A stretch of 27,119 nucleotides of DNA from an uncultured Spongiibacteraceae bacterium (GCA_946480345.1 CAMLJR010000021.1:1-27119); one strand, 5' to 3'; counted from the first letter of the stretch, positions 1 through 8,531 are shown. The notes: generated from the letters alone by a model not told the origin. Numbers and translations are program-made.

Positions 1-1812
1 TTTCTCGATTTCAACCAACACTTCGCCCGGGGTTACGCGATCGCCTTTGGCGACAAAAATACCGGTGATTTTGCCGCCGATCGGCGCTTGTACTTCGGCT
101 TCCATTTTCATGGCCTCGGTGACGAGTACCGGCTGGCCGGCTTTGACGACATCGCCTTCTTTCACTAGCACCGCGACAATATTGCCCGGCATGCTGGTGG
201 TGACGTGGCCTTCTTTCGTTGCCTGCTTGCGGCCGGTTTTGCTTTCGGCCGTATATTCGTTCAGCGATTCGAACATTACCTCTTGCGGCACGCCGTCGAG
301 GGTCAGATAGAAATGGCGTTTGCCGGTGCCTTTGATGCCGACGCCGGTAATCGCGACCTGATAACTTTCGCCGTGTACATCAACGACGAATTCGGTGGGC
401 GTTGCGGTACTGCCAATGCCGTCGTTATTTTTGCGGCGTTCCAGCGGTGTCAGCGGTTCCGGTTTCAATGTGCCGGCCGCGCGCTCTTCGAGGAAGGTGC
501 GACCGATATCCGGGAACATCGCAAATGTCAGCACATCCTCTTCGGATTTCGCGAGCGTGCCGATCTGCTCGCGCAGCTTATTTAATTCGTTAGGAATTAA
601 ATCGGCCGGGCGCACGTCGATGACTTCTTCGTTGCCGACGGCCATGCGACGCAATTCTTCATTGACCGGTCCCGGCGCGGCGCCGTAATGGCCGAGCAGA
701 TAGCGTTTTACTTCGTTGGTGATGGTTTTGTAGCGCTCGCCGGCGAGCACATTCATGACCGCCTGCGTGCCGGCGATTTGCGACGTCGGCGTTACCAGCG
801 GTAGATAACCGAGATCCGCGCGTACGCGCGGAATTTCCGCAAATACTTCGTCGATGCGATTCAGCGCGCCTTGTTCTTTCAATTGATTCGCGAGGTTCGA
901 CATCATGCCGCCCGGCACCTGATTGATTTGCACGCTGACGTCTTCGCGCGTGAATTCGCTTTCGAACTGATGATATTTTTTGCGCACATCCCAAAAGTAT
1001 TTCGCGATCTCGTGCAGTTTTTCGAGATCGAGTTCGGTGTCGTACGGCGTATTTTTCAGCGCAGCAACGAGCGACTCGGTAGCGGGATGACTGGTGCCGC
1101 CGGCGAAAGCGGAAATCGCGGTATCGATGTGATCGACGCCATTCAGCAGGGCCTCGAAATGACACATCGATGCTTGGCCGGATGTGCTGTGCGAGTGCAG
1201 AAATATCGGCAATTTCACCGCATTTTTCAGTGCTTTGACCAATTGGCCTGTTGCGAACGGTGTCAGCAATCCCGCCATGTCCTTAATCGCGATCGAATCG
1301 CTGCCCATGTTTTCCATGGTTTTTGCCTGATCGACAAACATGTCGATCGTATGCACCGGACTCGTCGTGTAGCAGATCGTGCCCTGCGCATGCTTGCCGG
1401 ATTTTTTCACCGCGCGGATTGCGGTTTCGAGATTGCGCACATCGTTCATCGCATCGAAGATTCGGAATACATCGATACCGTTATCCGCTGATTTCTGCAC
1501 GAATGCTTCGACCACATCATCGGCGTAATGACGATAGCCGAGCAGGTTCTGGCCGCGCAGCAGCATTTGCAAACGCGTGTTCGGCAGCGCCGCTCGCAAT
1601 TTACGTAAACGCTCCCATGGATCTTCTTTCAGAAAGCGCACGCACGCATCGAATGTTGCACCGCCCCACACTTCGAGCGACCAGTAACCGATCGCATCGA
1701 GTTGCGGGCAGATCGGCAGCATATCTTCGGTGCGCAGCCGCGTTGCGATCAATGATTGATGGCCATCGCGCAGTACGACGTCGGTGATTAGAATTTTTTT
1801 GGCTTTGCTCAT
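1..1812 (-). CDS. pycB: Pyruvate carboxylase subunit B / oxaloacetate decarboxylase alpha-like (3' end cut by window)
   Basis: Carboxyltransferase plus biotin-carrier subunit of a two-subunit pyruvate carboxylase, which makes oxaloacetate from pyruvate to refill the TCA cycle. The 604 visible codons start at ATG 1812 behind a GAGGAT ribosome site. An N-terminal LRDGHQS motif (about residues 13-19) and an HSHSTSG metal-binding motif mark the HMGL-like carboxyltransferase barrel. A Pro-rich linker follows, and then a biotinyl domain whose EAMKM motif places the biotinylated Lys at about residue 569. The frame is still open at base 1. Since the family is about 600 residues, probably only a few codons are missing. 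It lies 15 nt downstream of pycA, so the two are surely co-transcribed. The same fold is the alpha subunit of Na+-pumping oxaloacetate decarboxylase (oadA). Pairing with a biotin carboxylase and a divergent LysR gene, with no beta or gamma subunit in view, favours pyruvate carboxylase. Confidence 0.93.
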   Translation of the reverse strand, partial: MSKAKKILITDVVLRDGHQSLIATRLRTEDMLPICPQLDAIGYWSLEVWGGATFDACVRFLKEDPWERLRKLRAALPNTRLQMLLRGQNLLGYRHYADDVVEAFVQKSADNGIDVFRIFDAMNDVRNLETAIRAVKKSGKHAQGTICYTTSPVHTIDMFVDQAKTMENMGSDSIAIKDMAGLLTPFATGQLVKALKNAVKLPIFLHSHSTSGQASMCHFEALLNGVDHIDTAISAFAGGTSHPATESLVAALKNTPYDTELDLEKLHEIAKYFWDVRKKYHQFESEFTREDVSVQINQVPGGMMSNLANQLKEQGALNRIDEVFAEIPRVRADLGYLPLVTPTSQIAGTQAVMNVLAGERYKTITNEVKRYLLGHYGAAPGPVNEELRRMAVGNEEVIDVRPADLIPNELNKLREQIGTLAKSEEDVLTFAMFPDIGRTFLEERAAGTLKPEPLTPLERRKNNDGIGSTATPTEFVVDVHGESYQVAITGVGIKGTGKRHFYLTLDGVPQEVMFESLNEYTAESKTGRKQATKEGHVTTSMPGNIVAVLVKEGDVVKAGQPVLVTEAMKMEAEVQAPIGGKITGIFVAKGDRVTPGEVLVEIEK

Positions 1813-1827
1813 GGTTGAATCCTCAAC

Positions 1828-3243
1828 TCACAGGCCGGCGTAAGCGGCGATGGCGGTGGCGATGGCGAGCGCAATTTCTTCCGGGCGTTTCTTCTCGGAA
1901 TATTGCAAAAGATCGGGATGCGAATCGACGAAACTGGTATCGAATTTACCCGAGCGAAACACCGGGTTTTCCAGAATGCGCTGATAGTACGGTGCCGTGG
2001 TTTTAATGCCTTGCAGACGCATGTCGTCGAGCGCACGGCTGGCGCGATTCAGCGATTCTTCCCACGTCAGACTCCACACGATCAGCTTCAGGCACATCGA
2101 GTCGAAATACGGCGGAATCGTGTAGCCGGTGTAAATCGCGGTATCGACGCGCACGCCGGGGCCGCCCGGTGCGTAGTAGCGCGAAATCTTGCCGAACGTC
2201 GGCAGGAAATTGTTTTTCGGGTCTTCCGCGTTGATGCGAAATTGCAGCGCAAAGCCGCGATGGTGAATATCTTCCTGCCGATAGCCGAGCGGTAAGCCTG
2301 CGGCGATACGAATCTGCTCGCGCACGATATCAACGCCGGTAATCGCTTCGGTAATCGTGTGCTCGACCTGCACGCGCGTATTCATTTCCATGAAATACAC
2401 CTGGTTGTCGGCGAGCAGGAATTCGACCGTGCCGGCATTTTCGTAACCGACCGCTTGCGCGGCACGCACCGCGAGATCGCCGACGTAGGCGCGCTGCTCC
2501 GGTGTCAGCTGCGGGGAGGGGGCAATCTCGACCAGTTTCTGATTGCGCCGCTGAATCGAGCAATCGCGCTCGAACAGATGAATGGTGTTGCCGTGTTTAT
2601 CGGCGAGCACCTGCACTTCGATGTGTTTTGGATTGACGATGCATTTTTCGAGAAATACATCGGCGCTGCCGAACGCTTTGGTCGCTTCGGAAATCACGCG
2701 TTCGAAATTGCGTTCGAGTTCTTCTTCGTTATCGCAACGGCGAATGCCGCGACCGCCGCCGCCCGACGTTGCTTTCAGCATGATGGGGTAGCCGATGCGC
2801 GCTGCTTCACTGCGGGCGGCTTGAAGGTTTTCGAGGTTGCCTTCGGTGCCGGGCGTTACCGGAATCTTCGCCGCGATCATCGCTTTGCGCGCTTCGGTTT
2901 TGTCGCCCATGCGGTGAATCACCTCGGCTTTCGGGCCGATAAAAATGATGCCGCGCTCGGCGCAGATGCGCGCGAGCTCAGGGTTTTCGGAGAGAAATCC
3001 ATAGCCGGGGTGCAGCGCATCGCAGCCGGTCTCCACCGCCAGATTCACGATGCGGTGCGCATTCAGATAACCCTGCAGCGGATCGCTGCCGACGCTGTAC
3101 GACTCGTCGGCGCGCTTCACGTGCAGTGCATAGCGATCCGGCTCGGTATAGATCGCGACCGAGCGGATGCCCATCTCGGCACAGGCCCGGACGATCCGAA
3201 CCGCGATTTCACCGCGATTGGCAATCAGAATTTTCTTGATCAT
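1828..3243 (-). CDS. pycA: Pyruvate carboxylase subunit A (biotin carboxylase)
   Basis: ATP-dependent biotin carboxylase of 471 residues that carboxylates the biotin on PycB using bicarbonate. It opens with IKKILIANRGEIAVR, the usual N-terminus of the family. It carries the ATP-grasp Gly-rich loop (KATSGGGGRGIR), the EVQVLADKHGN segment and the EMNTRVQVEHTITE catalytic stretch. I chose ATG 3243 over the in-frame ATG at 3282 because it has a GAGG site about 8 nt upstream and matches the family start. The upstream choice would add 13 residues with no homology that I recognise. The length equals what I recall for the Pseudomonas PycA. A biotin carboxylase of acetyl-CoA or propionyl-CoA carboxylase is the alternative; the adjacent pycB argues against it. 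Confidence 0.93.
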   Translation of the reverse strand: MIKKILIANRGEIAVRIVRACAEMGIRSVAIYTEPDRYALHVKRADESYSVGSDPLQGYLNAHRIVNLAVETGCDALHPGYGFLSENPELARICAERGIIFIGPKAEVIHRMGDKTEARKAMIAAKIPVTPGTEGNLENLQAARSEAARIGYPIMLKATSGGGGRGIRRCDNEEELERNFERVISEATKAFGSADVFLEKCIVNPKHIEVQVLADKHGNTIHLFERDCSIQRRNQKLVEIAPSPQLTPEQRAYVGDLAVRAAQAVGYENAGTVEFLLADNQVYFMEMNTRVQVEHTITEAITGVDIVREQIRIAAGLPLGYRQEDIHHRGFALQFRINAEDPKNNFLPTFGKISRYYAPGGPGVRVDTAIYTGYTIPPYFDSMCLKLIVWSLTWEESLNRASRALDDMRLQGIKTTAPYYQRILENPVFRSGKFDTSFVDSHPDLLQYSEKKRPEEIALAIATAIAAYAGL

Positions 3244-3348
3244 GCGATGAGCCTCGAGCTGAAGCGCGGGAGCGCTGGTCATTTTTTAACTGGAGAGAGG
3301 CTAGAGGATCGACACAAGAAATAAAAATTGATATTACTAAGCCAAACC

Positions 3349-3364
3349 ATAAGGGATTGCTTAT
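3349..3364. promoter_or_regulatory. Inverted repeat in the pycA / LysR divergent region, candidate LysR operator
   Basis: ATAAGGGATTGCTTAT has perfect 5-bp arms (ATAAG / CTTAT) around 6 nt. It ends 2 nt before the LysR start codon. A related half-site, ACTAAG, lies at 3336-3341. LysR-family regulators normally bind dyads in the divergent region shared with their target, so this is a candidate for autoregulation and pycAB control. The arms are short and AT-rich, so chance is possible. Confidence 0.4.
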
Positions 3365-3366
3365 AG

Positions 3367-4266
3367 ATGAGACCGGCTTATTTAAATCGACTGACGCTTC
3401 GTCAGATACAGGTGTTTCTCGCGGTGGCGCGGCATAGCAGCTATTCCAAGGCCGCCGAGGAGCTTGCACTGACGCAGCCCGCTGTGAGCGCGCAGATTCG
3501 GCAGCTGGAGGATGTCATCGGCGAGCCGGTCTTCGACTACCTTGGCAAGCAGCTTTATCTGACGCCAATCGGTGCAGCGGTGCAGCGGGCTGGGCGCGAC
3601 TTGCTGCAACGGCTGGTCGGGCTGGAAATGGAGCTTGCCGAGCTGCGCGGCGTGATGGAGGGCACGCTGACAGTCACCGTCGAAAGCAGCGCGCAATACT
3701 TCATGCCGGCGGAAATCGCGACCTTCTGCGCCACGCATCCGGCTGTTCAGATCGCGCTCGAAGTCGTTAACCACGGCGAAGCGTTGCGTCGGCTGCGCGA
3801 GAATCTCGACGACTTGGTAGTGATGGGGCAGGTACCGCAGGATCGCGCGCTGACGTTCGTGCCGTTTCGCGACAACGAACTGATTGCGATTGCCGCCGCG
3901 CAGCATCCACTAGCGCAGCAACGCGACATAACGCTGTTGCAGCTCGCCAACGAAGTGTTGCTGGTGCGTGAAGCAGGGTCGGGTACGCGCAAAGCATTCG
4001 AAGCTTACTGTCAGCAGCAAAGCGTGCTGTTTCCGCGTATGCAGCAGTTGGGATCGCTGGAGGCAGTCAAGCAGGGTGTGCGCGCAGGCATCGGTGTGGC
4101 AGTCCTGCCGCGCGAGTCGTGTCAGCGCGAAATTACTGCGGGGGAACTGGTGTCGCTCGATGTGCGCGGCTTGCCGCTACGACGGTCGTGGTGTGCGGTG
4201 TATCCGCGTGGAAAAAATCTGACGCCTGTCGCGGCAGCTTTTTTGGCGCATCTAACGGCCGGTTGA
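3367..4266 (+). CDS. LysR-family transcriptional regulator (PycR-like)
   Basis: Regulator of 299 residues. The N-terminal winged helix-turn-helix (about residues 8-66) contains RQIQVFLAVARHSSYSKAA and LTQPAVSAQIRQLE, typical of LysR proteins. From about residue 90 a periplasmic-binding-like effector domain follows, with VGLEMELAELRGVMEG at its start and REAGSGTRKAFE in the middle, a stretch shared with the CbbR/CysB-like branch. It is divergent from pycA with a 123-nt gap, the arrangement of the PycR regulator with pycAB in Pseudomonas, so a role in pyruvate carboxylase expression is likely by context. The effector is not visible from sequence. The start codon sits 11 nt after an AGGG and directly after the dyad at 3349-3364. 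The stop codon abuts the stop codon of the convergent gene. Confidence 0.9.
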   Translation: MRPAYLNRLTLRQIQVFLAVARHSSYSKAAEELALTQPAVSAQIRQLEDVIGEPVFDYLGKQLYLTPIGAAVQRAGRDLLQRLVGLEMELAELRGVMEGTLTVTVESSAQYFMPAEIATFCATHPAVQIALEVVNHGEALRRLRENLDDLVVMGQVPQDRALTFVPFRDNELIAIAAAQHPLAQQRDITLLQLANEVLLVREAGSGTRKAFEAYCQQQSVLFPRMQQLGSLEAVKQGVRAGIGVAVLPRESCQREITAGELVSLDVRGLPLRRSWCAVYPRGKNLTPVAAAFLAHLTAG

Positions 4267-4950
4267 TCAAACCCCCAGCGTTACGCTGATCGGGTTGTGA
4301 TCGGAGCTAAACACACGGCTGATGACGCCACTTTTATGCGTGAGCCCGCGATAGAAGATGTGATCGAGCGCGAAACCGAAGGCCTGCCGGCGATGGTCCT
4401 GCTCATACACGAGATCGCACAGCTCCAGCTTGTTGCACAACTCCTGCAAGATTCGCAGGCGCTTACCGCGCCACGTATTGAAATCCCCGCTCAGAATCAG
4501 CGGGCCGCGATGCTCTGTCAGCGAGGTCACAATCGAATGCAGCTGACGGCGAAAATGCTCGGTGCCTGGTGTGAAGTTGATCGCGTGTACATTCGCGACT
4601 AACAACGTGTCGTCGCGCCCGGCGAGCCGATATTCAGTCACCAGCGCCGCTTTCGGCAGCATCGTCAGCGGTTCGCGATGGGCGTGAGCGTATTGGTTGA
4701 TCGTTTCCGCACGCGCAACTGTGAGCACGCCACTGGTGTAACTGGCACGGCGAAACCCCGGCGCGAATGCCCAGCAGCAATCCGGCATGCAGCTGTGCAT
4801 CGCCTGTTCCAGCGTGGCTTCCTGAATCAGCACCAGATCGGCGTTATGGGTCAGGTGATGCAGGTCCTCCTGCCAGTCGCGACGGCTGCCTTTTGCGATA
4901 TTCCAACTGACAACGTGAATACGTTCGGGATCGAGCGCGTGATCAGGCAT
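4267..4950 (-). CDS. Endonuclease/exonuclease/phosphatase family protein
   Basis: A 227-residue member of the metal-dependent DNase I-like fold. The family's motifs appear in order: VVSWNIAKG near the N-terminus (Asn metal ligand), LVLIQEA (catalytic Glu), NVHAINF in the middle, LSGDFNTW (Asp/Asn pair) and SSDHNPI at the C-terminus (Asp-His). There is no signal peptide or membrane segment with this start. ATG 4950 is chosen because the homology begins a dozen residues later. The ribosome site there is weak, and the frame stays open far upstream only because it overlaps the acyltransferase gene. It follows that gene by 62 nt on the same strand, so they may share a transcript. The substrate could be a nucleic acid or a phospho-lipid; the family does not decide. 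Confidence 0.85.
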   Translation of the reverse strand: MPDHALDPERIHVVSWNIAKGSRRDWQEDLHHLTHNADLVLIQEATLEQAMHSCMPDCCWAFAPGFRRASYTSGVLTVARAETINQYAHAHREPLTMLPKAALVTEYRLAGRDDTLLVANVHAINFTPGTEHFRRQLHSIVTSLTEHRGPLILSGDFNTWRGKRLRILQELCNKLELCDLVYEQDHRRQAFGFALDHIFYRGLTHKSGVISRVFSSDHNPISVTLGV

Positions 4951-5012
4951 AGGGATAACAACAGTCGCTGATTCGGATTCGACGTCCAATATAGGGGCGC
5001 ACAACGAGCGCT

Positions 5013-5888
5013 TCAATCGGCAGTGTCGTCGACGGCCTCGGATTCGTGCGGTGGCGCGTGTTTCCATTTGCGGTTGGTCCACAGCCAGGTTTCGGGCTGC
5101 GAACGTATCGCATGCTCGGTCGCGACAATGTAGCGATCGAGAATATCGAACCCACCCCGCGTATGCGGTGGCTGGGCAAGCAGTTCGAAGTGGGCGCGGT
5201 AATGGCCGCGCTTCTGTTTGGTCATTGCGACAAATACGACGGGATACTGTGTGGCCTCGGCGATTTTTTGCGGGCCGATATAAAACGAGCCGGGTCGGCC
5301 GAAGAAGTCGTGCCAATAGCGCTTGTCGCGCTTGAATGGCGCCTGATCGGCCAGCATCGCGAACCCACGAAACTCGCGACGACGGCGCAGCACTTCGCGC
5401 CCTGCGTCCTTGAACGAAATCGGATTGCCCGAGCGGGCGCGGCATTCGAATACGAATTGATTGAACGGCTCGTTGTGAAGTGGTTTGTACACCGCATCGA
5501 TCGGACAGCCGAGGTAATCGCTGACCGAATGCAGCAGCCATTCCCAGTTGCCTTGATGCGAGGTTAAAAACAGGATCGATTGCCGTGCATCGCGATAGGG
5601 CTGCAGCACTTCGGGGTTTTCGAATGTTACGCGCCGCTGGAAGAACTCGCGGCTCAGACGGCGTGAAGCCAGCAGTTCGACAGCGAGATCGGTTAAGTGT
5701 CGATACACGCCGCGCTCTATCGCCAACCGCCGCTCGATACTGGCTTCGGGAAACGCAGCAATCAGATTGTTGGCGACAACCTCACGGCGATAACGGGCCA
5801 CACGGTAAACGAAGAGTGCCGCAATGCTGGCGAACGCATAAAGAATCGGCAGTGGGAGGCGGGCGGCTAAACGATAGAAAAAAACCAT
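5013..5888 (-). CDS. LpxL/HtrB-family lipid A (lysophospholipid) acyltransferase
   Basis: A 291-residue acyltransferase of the LpxL/LpxM (HtrB/MsbB) family, which adds secondary acyl chains to lipid A from acyl-ACP at the inner face of the inner membrane. A hydrophobic N-terminus (about residues 11-29) serves as membrane anchor. The HX4E catalytic motif is HQGNWE at 111-116. Further family blocks are VYKPLHNEPFN, the MLADQAP segment, and TWLWTNRKWK near the C-terminus (canonical WxHRRWK-like). Length is a little under the E. coli LpxL length of about 306. The start has no strong ribosome site, but it coincides with the expected N-terminus. A general lysophospholipid or ornithine-lipid acyltransferase of the same family cannot be excluded. 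Confidence 0.85.
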   Translation of the reverse strand: MVFFYRLAARLPLPILYAFASIAALFVYRVARYRREVVANNLIAAFPEASIERRLAIERGVYRHLTDLAVELLASRRLSREFFQRRVTFENPEVLQPYRDARQSILFLTSHQGNWEWLLHSVSDYLGCPIDAVYKPLHNEPFNQFVFECRARSGNPISFKDAGREVLRRRREFRGFAMLADQAPFKRDKRYWHDFFGRPGSFYIGPQKIAEATQYPVVFVAMTKQKRGHYRAHFELLAQPPHTRGGFDILDRYIVATEHAIRSQPETWLWTNRKWKHAPPHESEAVDDTAD

Positions 5889-6033
5889 GGAAGGGTCATG
5901 CAGGAAAAAGGAGCGGCCATTGTAATGACTCAGAGCCGAAAGCCAACCGCGCTGGCTGGCATCGCCCGGCGAATGCGTCTATGTTAAGCCCGTTACCGGC
6001 CGGCGCCCGACGGTCTTCAGCGAGCTTTTACCG

Positions 6034-6312
6034 ATGGAAGAACAACGCAGGTTTAATCGCGTACCCACCAGCGCGGTGGTCGAGATGCAGCACCCTGTAC
6101 TCGGAATGATTGAGGTCAAAGCGCGCGATTTATCGGATGGCGGCATCTCTGTATTGATGGGGAGCTATCCGGCTCCGCCGATCGGTACGATGCTCATGGT
6201 GAGAATCAAGCGTTTCACCGGAGTCATTAATCAGGAGCCGATACCCATGCGCGTGGTGCATCATCATGGGGGTGGTGTGGGTTTGGCGTTTGCAGGGAAA
6301 AATGCGACCTAA
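6034..6312 (+). CDS. Single-domain PilZ protein, probable c-di-GMP sensor
   Basis: A 92-residue protein that is essentially one PilZ domain. Both parts of the c-di-GMP-binding signature are present: RRFNR (RxxxR, residues 5-9) and DLSDGG (DxSxxG, residues 32-37). They are followed by the beta-barrel strands, with GVGLAF near the end. With both motifs intact, binding of c-di-GMP is expected from the family. It is the first gene of a plus-strand run that continues with a cyclase-like and a phosphodiesterase-like gene; only 33 nt, holding an 18-bp palindrome, separate it from the cyclase-like gene. Stand-alone PilZ proteins act by touching a partner, so a neighbour in this run could be that partner (inference). 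Confidence 0.85.
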   Translation: MEEQRRFNRVPTSAVVEMQHPVLGMIEVKARDLSDGGISVLMGSYPAPPIGTMLMVRIKRFTGVINQEPIPMRVVHHHGGGVGLAFAGKNAT

Positions 6313-6313
6313 C

Positions 6314-6331
6314 CGGTTTCGTACGAAACCG
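6314..6331. repeat. 18-bp perfect palindrome between pilZ-type gene and cyclase-like gene
   Basis: CGGTTTCGTACGAAACCG reads the same on both strands. It begins 2 nt after the PilZ stop codon and ends 14 nt before the cyclase start. There is no T-run after it, so it is not a standard intrinsic terminator. It could be a dimeric regulator's operator giving the cyclase gene its own control, or an RNA hairpin that tunes expression or message decay within the operon. Confidence 0.7.
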
Positions 6332-6345
6332 AAGCGCGTGCGGCG

Positions 6346-7629
6346 ATGAAATCAAAAGGCGAGTCAGAAAAAAGTAGTACCGAGGCCGCAGCTCAGCGGG
6401 TGGAGCAATTACGCGAGCTGGAGCAAGCACTGCGCGAGCAGTGGCGTCTCGGTCAAAACATCATGTTGTGCTGGTGTCTTCAGGATGAGGGCATCTACGT
6501 CATGGTCGTGCCTCATTATTACCTAGGCAAATTTTCGGCAAGTCTCAGCGATACCTCGCCCACCGATCGGCTTGAATTATTGAACGGCCGCTTCATCCGC
6601 CAATTGATTTCCAGCCGCCGCCTGATGAGCACCGAAGATTTCTTCAGCACGGCGCATCGTTTGGAAATCGAGCCGATGCTGATCCTTTCGTCGATTAACG
6701 CGGGTTCGGATATCGACACGCTTAACGCCGCGGAAGAACTGATCAAGCGCTACAGCATCAGTTATGTCGATAGCCGTGCTGTGCTGCTATTCGATATCGT
6801 CGATTTTTCGCTGTATTCGCCATTCGAGCAGACCAGCCAAATCAACAGCCTGTCATATTCGTTAAATTCAGCGCATAACAAATTGCTGAAGAAAAATATC
6901 AATATCGATTTTGTGCGCACCACCACCGGCGATGGCTTCTATGTGTGGAATCGCAACACCGAACCGCGCGCGAATCTCGATCTTTTTCAATTCATGTTGC
7001 TGGTCATTGCCGATAACGCGATTGCACGACGCAAGGCGCGCGGTAATGCCAGCAATATCGTGCCGCTGTTACGCACGGCATTTCATATCGGCAGTCATTT
7101 CGAGTTTTATCAGCTCGAAGGCGTCAATCCGACACTGCACAGTTATATCGTCGGCAACGTGACGATCGAACTGGCGCGGATGGTCGATATCGCGAACGCC
7201 GGGCAAATATTTATCGGCGATTTCAAAACGATCGTGCCGACCTCGTTGCGCGATAGCGCCTTCCTGGTCGAGGCGGATACCCAGCACTTTGTCGAGCGTG
7301 CGGCGAAGCATCTGGAAAATTTGCGCGGACTGGAAATATCCGGCGAAATGATCGAAGCGTTGCACTGCCAGCTTACCGGCGAAACCGGCGTTTCAGCAGG
7401 ACAGCAGCCGCGGCGTTTTCGCATTACCGACAAACATGGCTTGTCGCGGCACGCGTACAATCTGCGCATCAACATTCACACCACGGGCGGACGCCGGCCA
7501 TTAATTCTCGGCATTCAGGGATACTATTTGCCAAAACCGGATGTGCGCAAAGGCAGGCACTCCTCCGATCCCGAAGTTCCGGCACCGCCGCGCCGCCATC
7601 TGCCGCCGCGATTGCTGTCGGATAAATAA
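6346..7629 (+). CDS. Class III nucleotidyl cyclase-like protein (adenylate/guanylate cyclase fold)
   Basis: A 427-residue protein. Residues 10-33 are charged and probably coiled-coil. Residues 35-140 are an N-terminal region I do not recognise. About 145-300 resembles a class III cyclase catalytic domain: LLFDIVDFS at 147-155 supplies the first metal Asp (D150), TTGDGFYVW at 193-201 the second (D196), and SYIVGNVTIELARMVDIANAGQIFIGD at 266-292 matches the conserved VG-D-x-V-N-x-AAR-L block. In that block the transition-state Arg is kept (R278) but the Asn position is Ile (I274). Activity is therefore uncertain, or the substrate differs. The C-terminus (350-427) is basic and Pro-rich. No membrane segment is visible, so it should be cytoplasmic. 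Its stop codon overlaps the start of the HD gene by one base (TAATG), implying translational coupling. Confidence 0.72.
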   Translation: MKSKGESEKSSTEAAAQRVEQLRELEQALREQWRLGQNIMLCWCLQDEGIYVMVVPHYYLGKFSASLSDTSPTDRLELLNGRFIRQLISSRRLMSTEDFFSTAHRLEIEPMLILSSINAGSDIDTLNAAEELIKRYSISYVDSRAVLLFDIVDFSLYSPFEQTSQINSLSYSLNSAHNKLLKKNINIDFVRTTTGDGFYVWNRNTEPRANLDLFQFMLLVIADNAIARRKARGNASNIVPLLRTAFHIGSHFEFYQLEGVNPTLHSYIVGNVTIELARMVDIANAGQIFIGDFKTIVPTSLRDSAFLVEADTQHFVERAAKHLENLRGLEISGEMIEALHCQLTGETGVSAGQQPRRFRITDKHGLSRHAYNLRINIHTTGGRRPLILGIQGYYLPKPDVRKGRHSSDPEVPAPPRRHLPPRLLSDK

Positions 7630-8531
7630 TGACTGCGATGAGCAACATGCCATTAATTAATCGCGATGTGACCGGCACGATCGACGTATCGAATCCGACA
7701 GATGTCTGTACCTCGGTGCTCGCCATTTTGCGTAAGCGTTATCGGGCTTGCGATGTCGCGACTATCGAAATCCTATTTGCCGATTTCGCGCGTTTGTATC
7801 GCGGCGAGTACCCGGGCTTTTATGCCTGCGATACCCAGTATCACGATATGCAGCATGTGCTCGATGTGACACTGGCCACAGTGCGGCTGATCGATGGTTA
7901 CGATGCCAGCCAAAAAATCTCTGAGCAGCTGGGCTGCGAGTTGGCGACAATCGGCATCGCCGTCGCGTTATTCCACGATTCCGGTTACATCCGTCGCAAA
8001 GGCGATACACGTCATCAATATGGTGCCGAGTACACGAAAATTCATGTCGGCCGTAGCGCGCGTTTTCTTGCCGATTATTTGCCGACTATCGATATGGCGA
8101 GTGCCGCGCCGATAGCAGCAAAATTGGTGCATTACACAGGTTACGACTTCGATCCAAATAATCTGGATTTACCCGATACCAAATTGCGCCAGCTCGGAGC
8201 ATTGATCGGCAGCGCCGATGTCATGGCACAAATGGCCGATCGCGATTATCTACAGAAATGCCGCGAGCGATTGTTTCGGGAATTCGAGTTGGGTGGTATT
8301 GCGCGTGGTCGCGATGCCGATGGCGTCGAATTTGTGCGCTATTCATCGGCAGACGATTTGTTGCGGCAGACGCCAGAGTTCATTCGACATGCGTTGGTCG
8401 ACCGCTTAGGCACCTTATTCGGTGGCGCATATCGTTATTTCGATGCGCATTTCGGCGGCAGAAATCTGTATGTCGAAGCTATCGAACACAATCGGCAACA
8501 ACTTAAGCAAATGCTCGAACAAATCGAATAA
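7629..8531 (+). CDS. HD-domain phosphohydrolase with class I cyclic-nucleotide phosphodiesterase-like motif
   Basis: A 300-residue protein whose motifs line up with the metal site of class I cyclic-nucleotide phosphodiesterases. YHDMQHVLDV at 71-80 corresponds to the HNxxHAxDV signature, with H72 as candidate general acid and H76 as metal ligand. FHDSGY at 115-120 supplies the HD pair (H116, D117), and GSADVMAQMAD at 194-204 supplies the distal Asp (D197). The order and spacing are compatible with PDE catalytic domains. By family, it should hydrolyse a cyclic nucleotide or another phosphoester; the substrate is inferred from the cyclase-like gene upstream. ATG 7629 overlaps the cyclase stop and has no good ribosome site, which fits coupled translation. 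In-frame ATGs at 7638 and 7647 are alternatives. It is soluble, with no signal peptide. Confidence 0.78.
   Translation: MTAMSNMPLINRDVTGTIDVSNPTDVCTSVLAILRKRYRACDVATIEILFADFARLYRGEYPGFYACDTQYHDMQHVLDVTLATVRLIDGYDASQKISEQLGCELATIGIAVALFHDSGYIRRKGDTRHQYGAEYTKIHVGRSARFLADYLPTIDMASAAPIAAKLVHYTGYDFDPNNLDLPDTKLRQLGALIGSADVMAQMADRDYLQKCRERLFREFELGGIARGRDADGVEFVRYSSADDLLRQTPEFIRHALVDRLGTLFGGAYRYFDAHFGGRNLYVEAIEHNRQQLKQMLEQIE

Noticed and set aside
871..1491. A 206-codon plus-strand open frame antisense to pycB.
   Set aside because: It is a shadow of the conserved carboxyltransferase coding sequence, with no domain and an implausible composition.
2359..3324. A 321-codon open frame on the plus strand, antisense to pycA.
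   Set aside because: It mirrors the pycA codon pattern (GC-rich third positions), has no recognisable domain, and pycA is unmistakable.
4267..5541. A 424-codon open frame on the minus strand covering the endonuclease-family gene and much of the acyltransferase gene.
   Set aside because: Only the part from ATG 4950 has recognisable motifs. The upstream part overlaps the acyltransferase in another frame and reads as Arg-rich nonsense.
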